DNA of 64,000 bases from Arctopsyche grandis. Its lineage: Eukaryota > Arthropoda > Insecta > Trichoptera > Hydropsychidae. Location: contig NC_135356.1 of the NCBI RefSeq assembly GCF_051622035.1, forward strand, positions 10,886,579 through 10,950,578. Reading direction: 5' to 3'. Below, in pieces: positions 1 to 12,351 of this stretch; positions within the stretch are counted from its first letter, which is position 1; each line of letters starts with the position of its first letter. The translations under genes were made by a program, and so were the position numbers. Under the pieces are notes generated by a model. The model ran no database searches. It worked only from the letters and a program-made list of their open reading frames with translations, and was not told where the DNA came from.

Positions 1-3000
1 TTGTTTCGGGAAATTTATGATCGAAAAAGTATACATTTTCCGCTACACCTTTCACAGCAGGATAGTTAAATACACTAGAATCGTTCCTGAGATCTTTGTA
101 TATGGACGGAGTGAGTAACGTCGAAATTTCAGGCCTCATTCGATGCTGAGTAACCAGTTGGCAAAAGTTTTCGCCTTTAGCCATTCTCTCAAATAAAGAA
201 ACGTCAAAGTTGTAGTCTTTCGCTAGTTTGTAAGAGGCCACTGCTGGCCTTAGTTGCTGCTGGTCGCCTAATTGAATTAACATTGTAATAATAAAAAAAT
301 ACTAATAAATATTTATATACATATATGTACATATAATAAAATATTTACCAATTAAAATGACATGTTCACATTTAATATTCAAATTCACGACTACGTGAGA
401 TTCTAAGACTTGAGCAGCTTCTTCAATTATCACTAAAAAATAAGTATCAAAATTAAAGTTACATAATAGTCAGAATTTGCAATACTGATTGAATCTTTTG
501 GGGTATATGCATCACGTACTCCAATAAAAATATAAGCCACAAATAGTTAAACAAATATAAGCCACACATGTGCACATATGAATGTGTATGTATATGTATG
601 TAAATATTTATACACTAGTGTTGTGCCCATTGATTTCAAAGGGTGGCTTCGGAAAGGAATTGATACACGAATTAAAATACAGTTATATGTTATACATAAA
701 TATAGTGTAAGGTAATTTATAGGCGCGCGCGCGTATTAAAAAGCTCCTCGTTCGACTGCGTCGAAATGATGAAAGAATGTGTGTTTCTTCATGGGTGTGT
801 GTATGTGTGTACGCTCCCGCCCAACGCATATGACGCTAACGTCACCCGTTCCAAGTCAGGTGCTCGATATCAGGAGCATATTTCAGACGCTCCACACCCC
901 ACCCCCACTTCCTCGCTTCCCCGCGAATCCTCGACACGACCGGTCGTCACACCACCTCCCTATGCATAACGTATACTTCTGGTATTCTAAAATTTACATA
1001 TGCATATCACACATTCCTTTAAAAAAATTTCGCAAGCATAATAGTAATATGTATGTACATACACCAAAATTTTACAAAAACGCATTAATAAAAAATATAT
1101 ATAAAAAATAGGTAGCTAGTTAGAATCCACTATAAAATCTACCTACCTAGAATCCTAGGTACTTTGGTTAGGATTCTATAGGTAACTAATAACCTGATTC
1201 ACCAAAGAAAACATGACAGAAATGATATCTATAGTATTGAAATATACATATGTACATATGTATGTATGTATCAGTGGCATGCGGTGCAATTCTCTCTGTT
1301 TTTGTCATACAGCCTTACTTACGTGTGCGCGAACAGGATACAAGGGGAACAGCCTGTTCTTCTACTATCGTGCTCGCGCACACGTAAGTAAGGCTGTGTG
1401 ATAAAAACAGGGAGAATTTCACCGCAGGCCACTGGTATGTATATAAATGCAAATAAATGCACAAATGCAAAATAGGTGTCAAAATAGGAAGATGGATTGG
1501 ATGGAGGTCGCTTGAGGTAGCCAGGAAATATAAAGGCTTCCATTAAGTAGTGAAAGGTAGGATATGTTAAATATTGATATAATCCGTTGAACCTATTTTC
1601 GGCTGCAATATGTCAAATAAAGATTTCTTCATAGCAGCTGCAGTAGTTGTTATTCCAACTACGTCTGTGTTTCTTAATATTTCGATATCAGTATTCAACT
1701 GAAATTCTTCATATTGTAACAATGCGTATTTATGTTCTTGCTGAAAACAAAATGTATATGTAAATTTATTCATAAATAATATTATATGCAATTAAACTGT
1801 GAAAAAATAGTACATACGTATAAGATTTCCATCAATTTGTGCAATAATTCTTGTAATTCATTTATTTCATAATAATTTCGACTGCACTCAAGGTATTTAA
1901 GACATCTCATAACATCAATCATGGCGTCTACCATATTTGTTTTCAATTCGGTTTGACTCTAAAATTTAATAATATTTATATTTATAATAACACATTTCCA
2001 CATTCGCAAGTATCAAAAAATAATTGAAATTAAAAGTTTTACATTAACGGATAATTGGTTGCTACATTCTGACACAATGTGTAACATTTTTTTAATAAAA
2101 TAAACTATATTTTGTCACACTCCCTTTTGGTTTAATATCGTACCATATGACTTAATGGTTACCTCAGATGAAACACGCTTAAAGATCTGTTCATACCTAG
2201 TCGGCACGTATCGGCAGCAGCAGGCAACCTGCAAGTACGGACAGTATTCTTTGGTACATTCTATATGGACGCATAAATACTCCATTCGTGCTGCGCATTC
2301 TCGCATTCATACGCGTTCATATATAATGTACCAAATAATACTGTTCGTATTTGCGGGTTGCCTGCTACTGCCGTTACGTGCCGACTAGGTATGAACAGAC
2401 CTTTAAGATGTATTCAGACTATACAGCAGTTCATGGCTACAGCACAGCACAGAACAGCAGCTCATGTAAACGACAGTTTCTATTCATATTATCTAGCACA
2501 CCACGGTTCCGGCACGATCAAACAAGTTTTAGTCGAGTACAAATTCAATTACAATGCAAAGTCGATTTACATATACATTACATAGCGCGGCTATACGGCG
2601 CAATATTGCGTATGTCATATCATCGAGTAAAAATTTTCACAATATGACGTTTCCGAAAGTTAAAATATTCATATGCTCATGCGCACTTTACGCGTAAGTA
2701 CGCGTGCACTACTATGTCGTCACGTCGTGCGTGAATATTTCCAGTGGCCAAAGAAAACCGGCTTCGCTTGATATGTTAACGGTGACATGTACTGCTGTAT
2801 AGTATGAATAGATTTTGTAGGCTACTGGTGTTACGACATGAATGTGTCCATACAAAATGTACCAAAGGATACTTTTCGTACTGCTGGTTACGTGCAGTTG
2901 CCGGTACGTGCTATGCTGGTATGTATAGATCTTTCAAAGTGTGAAAATTGAATATAAAAAAACGAAAGGATAAAATAATGGAAAGTTAGAGGGGAACCCT

Positions 3001-5540
3001 CTAACTTTCCATTATTTGATTTACCGATTTGATATACCGATTTGAGAAGGTGGAAAAAACGTTACACAAAGATATCAGTACGAGTCCTCTGAAGAGTCCT
3101 CTATAATTAAATGATGAAAATGTGTGATTGAATGTTTTTAAAAACCAAAATCCCAGTTATTTTTTTAAATATCTTTTCTCATATTACATATGAATTTCAA
3201 GATCGGTTTTTATGAAATATCAATAAAGTTGAAAAAAATAATAATCACCGTTTCAAACTCATAAAATGATCCTGGTAACTTTTTTAACTCGTTAATATCA
3301 CCGTGTCCTTCAATAATCAAGATCGCGCAACTAATTTTTTCAATTAAACATATGATTGGTTGAATTTTTTTGGAATATTCATTTTTGATGCGTAGTCTTC
3401 GTATATTTTTATCATAGGCCAATTCCTCCACTTTGGATTGACAACCAATTCTGATCACTTCGGACGTGATTTTCAAAATTCCAGTAAGAAATTGATCCAA
3501 GGCAAAATTAGAACATGCGATAACTAAAATTGGTCTTTCGGAATCCGTTATATTACCCAATATAGCCTGTACTATTTTAAGAGCTATATATGTCTTCCCA
3601 GTTCCTGGCGGACCTTGTATTGTTACACATTTTCTCGATAAAGCTGTTTTATAAGCTTCGTATTGAAATTCGTCTAACCCTATAGACTCGGCCTTTGGCC
3701 ATCCAACATTATTTTTCATATCGACAATATTTGATCCAATTTTGTAATCACTTTTCACATAAGTAGGTAGTTCGCTAGTAACCTATAAATAAAAATAAAA
3801 TGTAAGTGCTGATATATTTTCATTCTACATTTTATACGAGGCTTACTTGTAAAAAAATAGAAAAACAATTTCACAGAAAACTAACATAGAAATAAATAAA
3901 TACTATGCAGTTCTTTTGACAAAGAACTGCATCCACATCGATTTTTGCATTAATAGATACTTATAAAAATATAAAAAATCGATTACAGATTAAAAGCCCT
4001 TATCACTACATATATAAAACGCACACGTGTCCCTACCTGTGATTTCAATATCCAATTTTGCATCGGTAGTTCCTCGGTGTTTTTTAATGAATATAGAATT
4101 GAATAATAAAACGTGTAAAAAGCGTTGCTTTCGAACATCACATAGTTGTGTTTGAATAACTCTGTGGTAAATGATACATCTTCAAAATTCACCAAAAACT
4201 AAAAATAAAGAATAAATTAAAACACAAACATCACTTAATACTAATGAATAGATTGTAAATGCGTGAGCTAGTTTAGCACCAAAAAAAAATTTAACTCACT
4301 GTGCTGTCCCTTGAATATCTGTCTGAATCTATAATTGTGCCGAAAAACCATGACTCAAAATTGTCCCTTGAAAATAACAAAAGCGATCCAGATTTGAAAT
4401 TCGCGCTTGAATCCTCAAATTGCATCATGTTTCTAAATCTATCAATGTGAATTATTACTCCCACTCTGATGTTTGAAGTCACATAACGCTTCAATTTTGT
4501 GCCATGATAAAACCTGAAAAAATAAAAATAAATTAAAAAACACATTTTATTATTCATATACCATATAGGGATATTTTAATAACATCTGGCGTGAATTTTA
4601 GTATTTATTCGGTATAATATTATATCTTGTACCAGTCATCATGTGTTATAATGACTGGTACAAGATATAAAATACATAAATAAACAAGTAGGAAATTATC
4701 TTACCTTCCACCTTCATGTACTCCATAGGGTTTTTTCTTATAGCTTTGTATTGCAGTTCTAACTGTACTCAAGTAATCTTCTTTCAATAACCTAAACTGA
4801 ACGTCTAAATAGTGATCTACACTATAGTATTCGCCGTCAACAATGTTTTGACGCAAAAATACCGAATTTATTGATGATATCTCTTTCATATCTGGTTTTA
4901 TTGATAGTTCTCGAAAATTATTAGGTGGTTCTGTCAGATTAATACATTTTATTTTAGTTTCAGTCATCAAATTAGGTATCACACCAGTTATCTTAATTTT
5001 TCTGTCGGTCTTCAGAACATCAGCAAAAGATATTATCTTATCAGCCATCACATCAGTAACTTTCAATTTACCGGGGGATTTTAAAGCAGAAAGTCTTACC
5101 CCATTATTAGCAATGACACCAGTGATCTTAATTTTGTTGTCAATATTCGCATCAGAAATCGTTACTTTCTTATCAGCCATCACATCGGTAGCTTTCAATT
5201 TACCGGGGGATTTTAAAGCAGAAAGTCTTACCCCCTTATTAGCAATGACACCAGTGATCTTAATTTTGTTGTCAATATTCGCATCAGAAATCGTTACTTT
5301 CTTATCAGCCATCACATCGGTAGCTTTCAATTTACCGGGGGATTTTAAAGCAGAAAGTCTTACCCCCTTATTAGCAATGACACCAGTGATCTTAATTTTG
5401 TTGTCAATATTCGCATCAGAAATCGTTACTTTCTTATCAGCCATCACATCGGCAACTTTAATTTTGTTACGTGTCTTCACATTAAGGTCGACTAAACCAA
5501 GCATTTCGTTTATTTCTAACACACCCTTTTTCGAATCCAT
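1..5540 (-). CDS. ZNFX1: ZNFX1-like SF1 RNA helicase, 8 exons, 3' end cut by window
   Basis: Superfamily 1 (UPF1-like) helicase related to NFX1-type zinc finger protein 1, a factor in small-RNA inheritance and antiviral RNA sensing. Exons in transcription order: 5540-4705, 4513-4300, 4198-4037, 3782-3249, 1958-1818, 1740-1593, 432-349, 267-1. All junctions keep frame with GT/AG sites. About 795 codons are visible. Motifs in order: VHEGGRF and the NYVMFES region, typical of ZNFX1 upstream of the helicase core; Walker A GPPGTGKT (about 3600); NTDVVGITTT (motif Ic-like); EEAAQ (Walker B, split across the 1593/432 junction); GDQQQLRP; and QHRMRPEIS. The ATG at 5540 follows an acceptor at about 5564, so a 5' untranslated exon is likely upstream. 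Motifs V and VI and any NFX1 zinc fingers would lie before position 1. Known ZNFX1 proteins have a longer N-terminus; here it is replaced by a tandem repeat. Assignment is strong; exact splice sites are inferred. Confidence 0.9.
614..800 (+). mobile_element. Truncated copy of the ACTAGTGTTGTGC TIR element
   Basis: Starts with actagtgttgtgcccattg and follows the first ~180 bp of the 442-bp element found four times at 24.5-28.1 kb, including the ggtaatttataggcgc block. The other terminal repeat is absent. It lies in the intron between ZNFX1-like exons 1740-1593 and 432-349. Confidence 0.7.
1272..1434. mobile_element. Foldback hAT-type MITE
   Basis: Begins CAGTGGC and ends GCCACTG. The two arms pair over about 60 bp with a few mismatches. 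It is flanked by gtatgtat on both sides, fitting an 8-bp hAT target duplication, although the flank is a TATG microsatellite so the duplication could be fortuitous. Intronic to the ZNFX1-like gene. Confidence 0.7.
2179..2407. mobile_element. Inverted-repeat MITE (TTCATACCTAGTCGGCACGT family)
   Basis: The left arm reads cttaaagatctgttcatacc and the right arm is its near-perfect reverse complement. Arms are about 80 bp and include a shared tggtacatt block. Diverged relatives are at 2830-2935 and 40395-40570. Lies in the 1.3-kb ZNFX1-like intron. Confidence 0.75.
2830..2935. mobile_element. Diverged half copy of the 2179-2407 MITE family
   Basis: Shares the block ccatacaaaatgtaccaaag and the following cttttcgtac...ggtacgtgc arm with 40480-40570. 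Only one arm is recognisable. Confidence 0.5.
2974..3016. other. Perfect 20-bp hairpin with 3-nt loop
   Basis: Arm 2974-2993 (aataatggaaagttagaggg) is exactly complementary to 2997-3016 around loop gaa. It lies in the ZNFX1-like intron and has no recognised function. Confidence 0.85.
4621..4669. other. Perfect 19-bp hairpin with 11-nt loop
   Basis: Arms 4621-4639 (tatatcttgtaccagtcat) and 4651-4669 are exact reverse complements around an 11-nt loop. It sits in the short intron between the first two ZNFX1-like coding exons. Confidence 0.85.
5047..5448 (-). repeat. 132-bp (44-codon) tandem repeat inside ZNFX1-like exon 1
   Basis: Three near-identical 132-bp copies (the phrase agtgatctta recurs at 5121, 5253 and 5385) plus degenerate half copies at both ends. 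Each unit encodes a 44-residue, lysine-rich stretch including ITGVIANKGVRLSALKSPGK and DVMADKKVTISDANIDNKIK. The length is a multiple of three, so copy number can change without breaking frame. The near identity points to recent duplication. The function of the repeat is unknown. Confidence 0.9.
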
Positions 5541-5784
5541 CTTAACATAAATTGAAGAAATATCTGAAATGAAAATGAAAAAAAATCATAAAATATTGTA
5601 ATGTACGTACAATATATGTATGTATTTGGTATCGTGATTATTCCGTCGTTTATTATATTTATGTATTTATTATACAATAACGTTCATTTAAAATAGTGAA
5701 TATCAGAATTTGGAAACAGGCGTTCTCTATCAAGAAGAATTCGCAAGAAATAATAATATAATATAAAAAATTATAATTCTCGTA

Positions 5785-6960
5785 TCAATATCTTGTGAAA
5801 AAAAAATTAAAAATTTGATAAACCAGTGGAAATGGAATTTTTCTTCTTAAAAAAGTCAAAAATGTTTGTGACCACGCGATTTTTTCTACACTAAAGGTAT
5901 CGAGATGGAAATTTATATTTGTGCTTATTATTTTATAACTTTTTGATAAAAAGGTTTTAGTAAGAATTCGTAAAACGGAAGTAGTATTTTTATAAGACAA
6001 TATTTCATTATTTTATATTGACCTTTTATTTTTTTTCTATTTTCTTAATATTTTATGCTCACTAATATTTGGAACATTAGGTACAGGGCCTCATTTCAGC
6101 TTCTCCCAGGGAGGGGGGCAAAATTTTTGACTATCGAGGAATGATTTTCTAGGGGGGGGGGGGGGTGGTGGTGTATTATATAAAAAAAATCGGATGTGAC
6201 CAACCAATGACTTTATCTATGTACATATTTGAGAAATAAGAAAGTCACAAAACAAAATTCTATATTGGACCGTACAGATACATTCACACATACCGGCAGC
6301 ATTATGAAATACTAATAGTTATGACAGTAACTTATTAAACACAATAAATATCAAGAAGATTAAAATAATTTAAAAGGTCAAAATAAAATAATGAAATATT
6401 GTTTTAAAAAGAAATACTACTTCCAGTTTCGAATTCTGACCAAAACCTAATCAGCTCTAAGTTAGTACATAAATAAATACAAATATAAATTTTCAGCTTG
6501 ATACGTTCAGGGGTGTGGACAGAATCGAGGCGACAACATTTTTGACCTTTCTAAGAGAAAAAATCCCACTTCCAGTTTACTAAATTTAGTGATATTTTTT
6601 TAATTTCATCACATTAATATAAGAATATACTTGAATTTTTTCGTGAAGAACACACATGTTTAAGAGGTCGAAAAAAATGTTGGAAGAAAAATCGAACAAC
6701 AGTAAACTGTCACTTCCGGTTGAGGGATGCTTACCAAATTGTATACATAACTTGTTATTATGCTTAAACTTCTAGATATGAAATTTCAGTTCAATAAACC
6801 AAAAGGTTCCTGAGAAAAACATAAAAAGCCTCGATTCTCTATAGTAAATACTACTTCCGATTCAGATAAAAATATTTAAAAAATATAAAGTTATATAGAT
6901 TATCATTTCTATTACATGTAAAAAAAATTATTTCCGATTCAGGTAGCGGTTTGCCAGATA
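5785..6960. repeat. Dispersed AT-rich repeat, two copies facing each other
   Basis: A block reading ggtcaaaataaaataatgaa, then an acttcc...ttcgaattct block, a tttcagcttgatacgttcag block and catttttgac, is present forward from about 6365. The same order occurs in reverse orientation at 5785-6030. A third copy is at 21815-22320. No coding capacity seen. The intervening 6030-6360 holds a G-run at about 6151 and nothing else I recognise. Confidence 0.6.
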
Positions 6961-6988
6961 ATTGAATTCAAAAACTTAAGCATATAAT

Positions 6989-9010
6989 ATACTAGCTGTA
7001 TTACCTGGCTTCGCTCAGTGTTTATAATATAAACCGCTTAAACATGACTAAGCTAATAGTAAACATTTAATTAAAAAAAAAAAAAAAATTAAAAAAAAAT
7101 TTTAAAAAATAAAAAAAAATAAAAAAAAAAATCAAAAAAAAAAATCAAAAAAAAATTTTAAAAATCAAAAAAAAAATTAAAATTTTTTTTTGCCTTCTAG
7201 GGCTTCGCCCTCAGCGCCCCCCTGAGCCTTTGCCTTCTAGGGCTTCGCCCCTCCACGCCCCCATAAGCAATTGCCGTTTAGGGCTTCGCCCCCATGATCA
7301 GTTACCTTTTAGGGCTTCGCTCCTCCGCGCCCCCATGATTAAATGCCGTCTAGGGCTTCGCCCCCCTTAGTTAATGCCTTTTAGGGCTTCGCCCCCCGCG
7401 CCCCCAAGATTAATTGCCGTTTAACGCTTCGCCCCCCTTAGTTAATGCCTTTTAGGGCTTCGCCCCTCCGCTCCCCCATGATTAAATGCCGTCTAAGGCT
7501 TCGCCCCCATGATCAGTTGCCGATAAGGGCTTCGCCCCTCCACGTCCCCATGGTAAATTGCCGTCTAGAGCTTCGCCCCCATGATCAGTTGCCTTTTAGG
7601 GCTTCGCCCCTCCGCGCCCCCATGATTAACTGCCGTCTAGGGCTTCGCCCCCCTTAGTTAATGCCTTTTAGGGCTTCGCCCCTCCGCGCCCCTATGATTG
7701 AATGCCGTCTAGGGTTTCGCCCCCCTTAGCTAATGCCTTTTGGGGCTTCGCCCCTCCGCGCCCTCATGATTAAATGCCGTCTAGGGCTTCGCCCCCCTTA
7801 GTTAATGCCTTTTAGGGCTTCGCCCGTCCGCGCCCCCATGATTAAATGCCGTCTAAGGCTTCGCCCTCATGATCAGTTGCCTTTTAGGGCTTCGCCCCTC
7901 CGCGCCCCCATGATTAAATGCCGTCTAGGGCTTCGCTCCCCTTAGTTAATGCCTTTTAGGGCTTCGCCCCCCGCGCCCCCAAGATTAATTGCCGTTTAGG
8001 GCTTCGCCCCTCCGCGCCCCCATGATTAAATGCCATCTAGGGCTTCGCCCCCATGATCAGTTGCCGATAAGGGCTTCGCCCCTCCACGTCCCCATGGTTA
8101 ATTGCCGTCTAGGGCTTCGCCCCCATTATCAGTTGCCTTTTAGGGCTTCGCCCCTCCGCGCCCCCATTATTAAATGCCGTTTAGGGCTTCGCCCCCCTTA
8201 GCTAATGCCTTTTAGGGCTTCGCCCCTCCGCGCCCCCATGATTAAATGCCGTCTAAGGCTTCGCCCCCATGATCAGTTGCCTTTTAGGGCTTCGCCCCCC
8301 TTAGCTAATGCCTTTTGGGGCTTCGCCCCTCCACGCCCCCATGATTAAATGCCGTCTAGGGCTTCGCCCCCATGATCAGTTGCCGATAAGGGCTTCGCCC
8401 CTCCGCGCCCCCATGATTAAATGCCGTCTAGGGCTTCGCCCCCCTTAGTTAATGCCTTTTAGGGCTTCGCCCCTCCGCGCCCCTATGATTGAATGCCGTC
8501 TAGGGCTTCGCCCCCATGATCAGTTGCCAATAAGGGCTTCGCCCCTCCGCGCCCCCATGATTAAATGCCGTCTAGGGCTTCGCCCCCCCTTAGTTAATGC
8601 CTTTTAGGGCTTCGCCCCTCCGCGCCCCTATGATTGAATGCCGTCTAGGGCTTCGCCCCCATGATCAGTTGCCGATAAGGGCTTCGCCCCTCCGCGCCCC
8701 CATGATTAAATGCCGTCTAGGGCTTCGCCCCCCCTTAGTTAATGCCTTTTAGGGCTTCGCCCCTCCGCGCCCCCATGATTAAATGCCGTCTAAGGCTTCG
8801 CCCCCATGATCAGTTGCCTTTTAGGGCTTCGCCCCTCCACGCCCCCATGATTAAATGCCGTCTAAGGCTTCGCCCCCATGATCAGTTGCCTTTTAGGGCT
8901 TCGCCCCTCCGCGCTCCCACGATAAATTGCCGTCTAGGGCTTCGCCCCCATGATCAGTTGCCGTTAAGGGCTTCGCCCCAAAAGGCTGCGCCCCATGGGG
9001 CTTCGCAACC
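6989..9010 (-). mobile_element. Non-autonomous Helitron-like element carrying a satellite
   Basis: Read on the minus strand, the element ends ...gcgaagccaggtaatacagctag followed by T, a CTAG|T ending typical of insect Helitrons. An A-rich stretch (7070-7190) and a GC-rich satellite (7193-9000) precede that end. The 5' end near 9010 is not convincing and may be truncated. Related pieces are at 9986-10100, 12352-12900 and 39958-40390. No Rep/helicase gene is present, so it would depend on an autonomous partner. Confidence 0.55.
7193..9000. repeat. GC-rich dimeric satellite (31 + 41 bp) with GGGCTTCGCCC cores
   Basis: About 25 alternating units: ccgtctagggcttcgccccc plus a short AT tail (31 bp), then ccttttagggcttcgcccct plus cgcgcccccatgattaaatg (about 41 bp). 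Each core GGGCTTCGCCC can fold into a 4-bp stem with a 3-nt loop on either strand. Unit order and lengths vary, so ORFs across it (MPFRASPLRAP-type) are by-products. The same satellite in reverse orientation is at 12620-12900. Confidence 0.85.
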
Positions 9011-9289
9011 GGAAAAAAAACTTTATCTTATGCGAATTTCCCTACATTCCTCAAACGAGAATGTTCTAATAATCGGTATGTGAATTTTGTTTCTGACGCT
9101 TCTTAAATTTTCCATTTGGGTTGGGTTGGTGATTTTTATTGCGTATGTAACATACATAATAATCTTAACTACCAAAATCATGTGAGGTATCAGAGTACGT
9201 ACATACGCACGTACGTGTGTACATATATGTATATGTACATACATATATAAGTACATATAGACCATTTTCCCGCCATTATAAGAACCAGG

Positions 9290-9505
9290 CCACCCGTGCG
9301 ACTTTCAAGCGACTTCCTTGAGGGAGATCAGACCATGGTATGCAGATGGGGCATTCTACACCCTTCAACTTCACCTTTCGCCCTTCTTTGTCGCTCACAT
9401 TTTCTGGTCGTGTAACGAGTCGGCCGACAAAGTTGCACAGCGTGGCTCGGGTCTAAGGGTATTGGCCCTTAGAAAGGCGGGAAAAGGTCTATATTATCAC
9501 GGTTA
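9290..9505 (+). other. Possible retroelement RNase H-like remnant
   Basis: A GC-normal island in AT-rich DNA encodes ...CNESADKVAQRGSG, which resembles the GNExAD.LA..G segment near the end of retroelement RNase H domains. Only this short motif supports it; chance is possible. Confidence 0.22.
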
Positions 9506-9559
9506 AATAAATCATCGAATCAGCTTTTTAAAACTATGTATGTATATATAGTTTTAAAA

Positions 9560-9737
<178 letters not shown>

Positions 9738-9985
9738 AAAACTATATGTAAACTATATATACCTGGTTAACTACGAACAGACCGCGAGTGAATTATCTTT
9801 AAAGAAATTGAGTCCCACTATCGTCACGTACTGACCAGTCCACTCACGACACATGACTGACTCACTCCAGAAATATAATGCCGCTAAAATGTATGTTCGT
9901 TCCAGGTCTAACAAACATACAACACATAGAATTTACAAATAATTAAAAATAAAATCTCTTAAAAATGTATCTACTTATATTCTAC

Positions 9986-10100
9986 TAGTGGTTTTACCCG
10001 GCTTTACTCAATATTAGTAATATAATTTGTAATATAAACCGCTTAAAAATGGTTAATCTAATAGTAAACATTCATTTGTTTTTTTATTAAATTTTCATCC
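9986..10100 (-). mobile_element. Second Helitron-like 3' end
   Basis: Plus strand reads actagtggttttacccggct, then ataaaccgcttaaaaatgg...ctaatagtaaacatt, matching the 3' end at 6989-7060 in the same orientation. Only the terminus is recognisable. Confidence 0.5.
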
Positions 10101-11280
10101 AAAACTTACGTACATACAAAGTCTCTTTCTAAATTATATATTAGATATGTACATACTTAAATAAATGTTTTTTAAACGTTTAATACACCAATCCCCCCCC
10201 CCCTCCCCAAGAAAATATTACGTACGGTCCCCAAGATTCCCAAAAGATGTATTAAAGAAATAGTAGTACCCATCAATCAAACATAATGTTTAAAGCCCCT
10301 GACTGCAACTGGGTATCTCACTGAACAATCCCTGTTTGCCAATCAATGTTATCATTGAAACAAAACAAAGAATAAGCAATCGGAGCTGCCAGACATACAA
10401 TTTGAATGGATTTAATATACCAGCGTTGTTAGACGACCCGTTTCTTAATCAAAAGTAGATTATTTAACAAATACGAATAAATACGTACAGAAAATGTGCC
10501 TCCCACTCAAAAATGCTATACAAGTAATACAGAAGAAAAATAAATAATGATAGATTAAGATAAAGCTCATTTCATTTAGTTTTAGCATACCAACGTATAA
10601 TTGCTATACCGAACGGATATTTGCTCAGATTGGAATAATTGGAAATGGTCAGATACAAGAAATAGATGTTCGATTGAGTTGATAAAGCAATCTATTCAAC
10701 ATGATATACTCGGGTGCTGAATTTTGCCAATATAATGTCGGGGAAAAATATTGTTAAATATTATTATTTTGATAGTGGAGTTTTGTAATTTGTGCTGTGC
10801 CATTTGGGACAAATATTATATAAATAAAAATGTATTTATAAAACTATGCGTTTTTAGGTTGAAACGCATTTTGTTCCTAAATCCCAATTTGTTTTTATTT
10901 CCCAATTAGATCAAATAATTATCTGGCAACGCAGTACAATATATCGAGCTCATGATTGAATTGAAAACATACATATGCATATGTATATTTGATAGAATAT
11001 CGAGAGCTGTGGCACAATAAAGTGACATAAAATTTCAAGATGCAACATGCTATATTTGCGCTACCACTACATAAAATTAAAAATCAACTGTTTATTCCCA
11101 AAAATTTATGGATTTTCGTAGTTCTTCTAGTTTTGTTTTATTCTAATCGTATTTTTTTAAATTTTATTTCATTTGTTTTTATATATATATTTTTTTATTA
11201 TAATTGAATAAATCCTTTGAGTCCATCGGCTTTTCCAAGTATATTTAGATCAGGGCCGTTTAGTACCTACAATGATACAG
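10100..11280. other. AT-rich intergenic stretch, nothing recognised
   Basis: No long ORF, terminal repeats or RNA gene seen. Contains a C-run near 10194 and palindromic catacatatgcatatg at about 10970. Confidence 0.5.
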
Positions 11281-11284
11281 TAAT

Positions 11285-12065
11285 GCAGCGGCTTCCAAAC
11301 TGGGAGGCGCCAAAACTTTTTAATAAAAAAATAATTTTCATACCATAATATCTACAAATAAATAAAACTTCATATCGTAGGTTAACAGTAAAAATTCAAT
11401 GCATGAATGTTTATTTTTATTTTTCTTTCATTTTTATATATACATTTAATTCCTATAAAAAATTATCCGGAGAAGAAGATTTTAAAAATTGCGCCTTTGC
11501 ATACGCTCTGTTTTAGCTAAAGATGCCCATTTAATTGCATATGTTCGATATGTCGCGGATAATAATATATTAGAAGATAGTATATTATTTTGCAAACCCA
11601 TTCTTGGGAAGACCACATCCATTGAAATTTTTGATATAATAGACAGCTTTGTTGAAGAATACGACATAAAGTGAAATAATTGCGTTGTGAACGACATAAA
11701 ATAATAATTGGACTGTGTACCGACGGAGCTCACTCAATGTCCGGACACAAAGCATTTCTTAAAGCATTGATCAAAAAGAAAGCACCACATGCTGGACATA
11801 CTGTATGATTTTCAGAGCAGCTCTATTGTCAAAAAATATGAGCGAAGAACTGAACAGCATTTTTACAAAAGTTATAAAAATTATAAACAACATTAAGAAT
11901 AGTCCTTTGAGAGCAAGGCTGTTTGCAAAGCTGTGTGCTGATATGGAAGCTAATTATACATCACTTTTATATGACGAACGATAATTTTATTGTTAAACTT
12001 GCCTATTTGGTTGAAATTTTTGGAAAATTGAGCTGTTTAAATAAATCAATGCTGGGATCACAAAT
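11285..12065 (+). pseudogene. Decayed ZBED-type hAT transposase, N-terminal half
   Basis: The plus strand encodes scattered fragments of the ZBED5/SCAND3-like hAT family: AKDAHLIAYVRYVADNNILE, then KTTSIEIFDIIDSFVEEYDI, then in other frames SPLRARLFAKLCADMEANYT and KLAYLVEIFGKLSCLNKSM. These follow family order, but stops and frameshifts separate them. The sequence gcagcggcttccaaactggg at about 11286 resembles a hAT end. It cannot encode an active transposase. A C-terminal half of the same family is at 17160-17900. Confidence 0.75.
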
Positions 12066-12079
12066 ACCGGTCTCCGTGA

Positions 12080-12330
12080 CGAGACAGAATGTTAAATTAC
12101 AGAAAACGCAAATATCGGAAGGCAAAGGTCGAAAATCGAAAGATCTTAAGTTGAAAGATCAAAAAAAAATGGTGCATGGTAAACGGTACATACTCACTTA
12201 ATTTGCGCGAGCAGGATACAACAGGAACAAGAGGAACAGGCTTTTCCTCCCGTATTAATGTGCGCGCCCAAGATTTGATAAACTTTGTGCCAATAAACAA
12301 CAACATCCTTCGCATTCAATTTTGATGTGT
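12080..12330. repeat. Short dispersed repeat fragments
   Basis: The string aaacgcaaatatcggaaggc leading to ggtaaacggtac recurs near 56190-56235. The gcgcgagcaggataca segment recalls the interior of the MITE at 1272-1434. No gene seen. Confidence 0.4.
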
Positions 12331-12351
12331 AAGATGTAGTTTAATTAGTAA

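Noticed and set aside
5113-5550. 145-residue open frame on the plus strand over ZNFX1-like exon 1
   Set aside because: It is the antisense shadow of the 132-bp coding repeat. A period divisible by three keeps other frames open too.
7445-9083. ORFs reading MPFRASPLRAP...
   Set aside because: They lie entirely within the GC-rich satellite and repeat with it; no codon logic or conservation.
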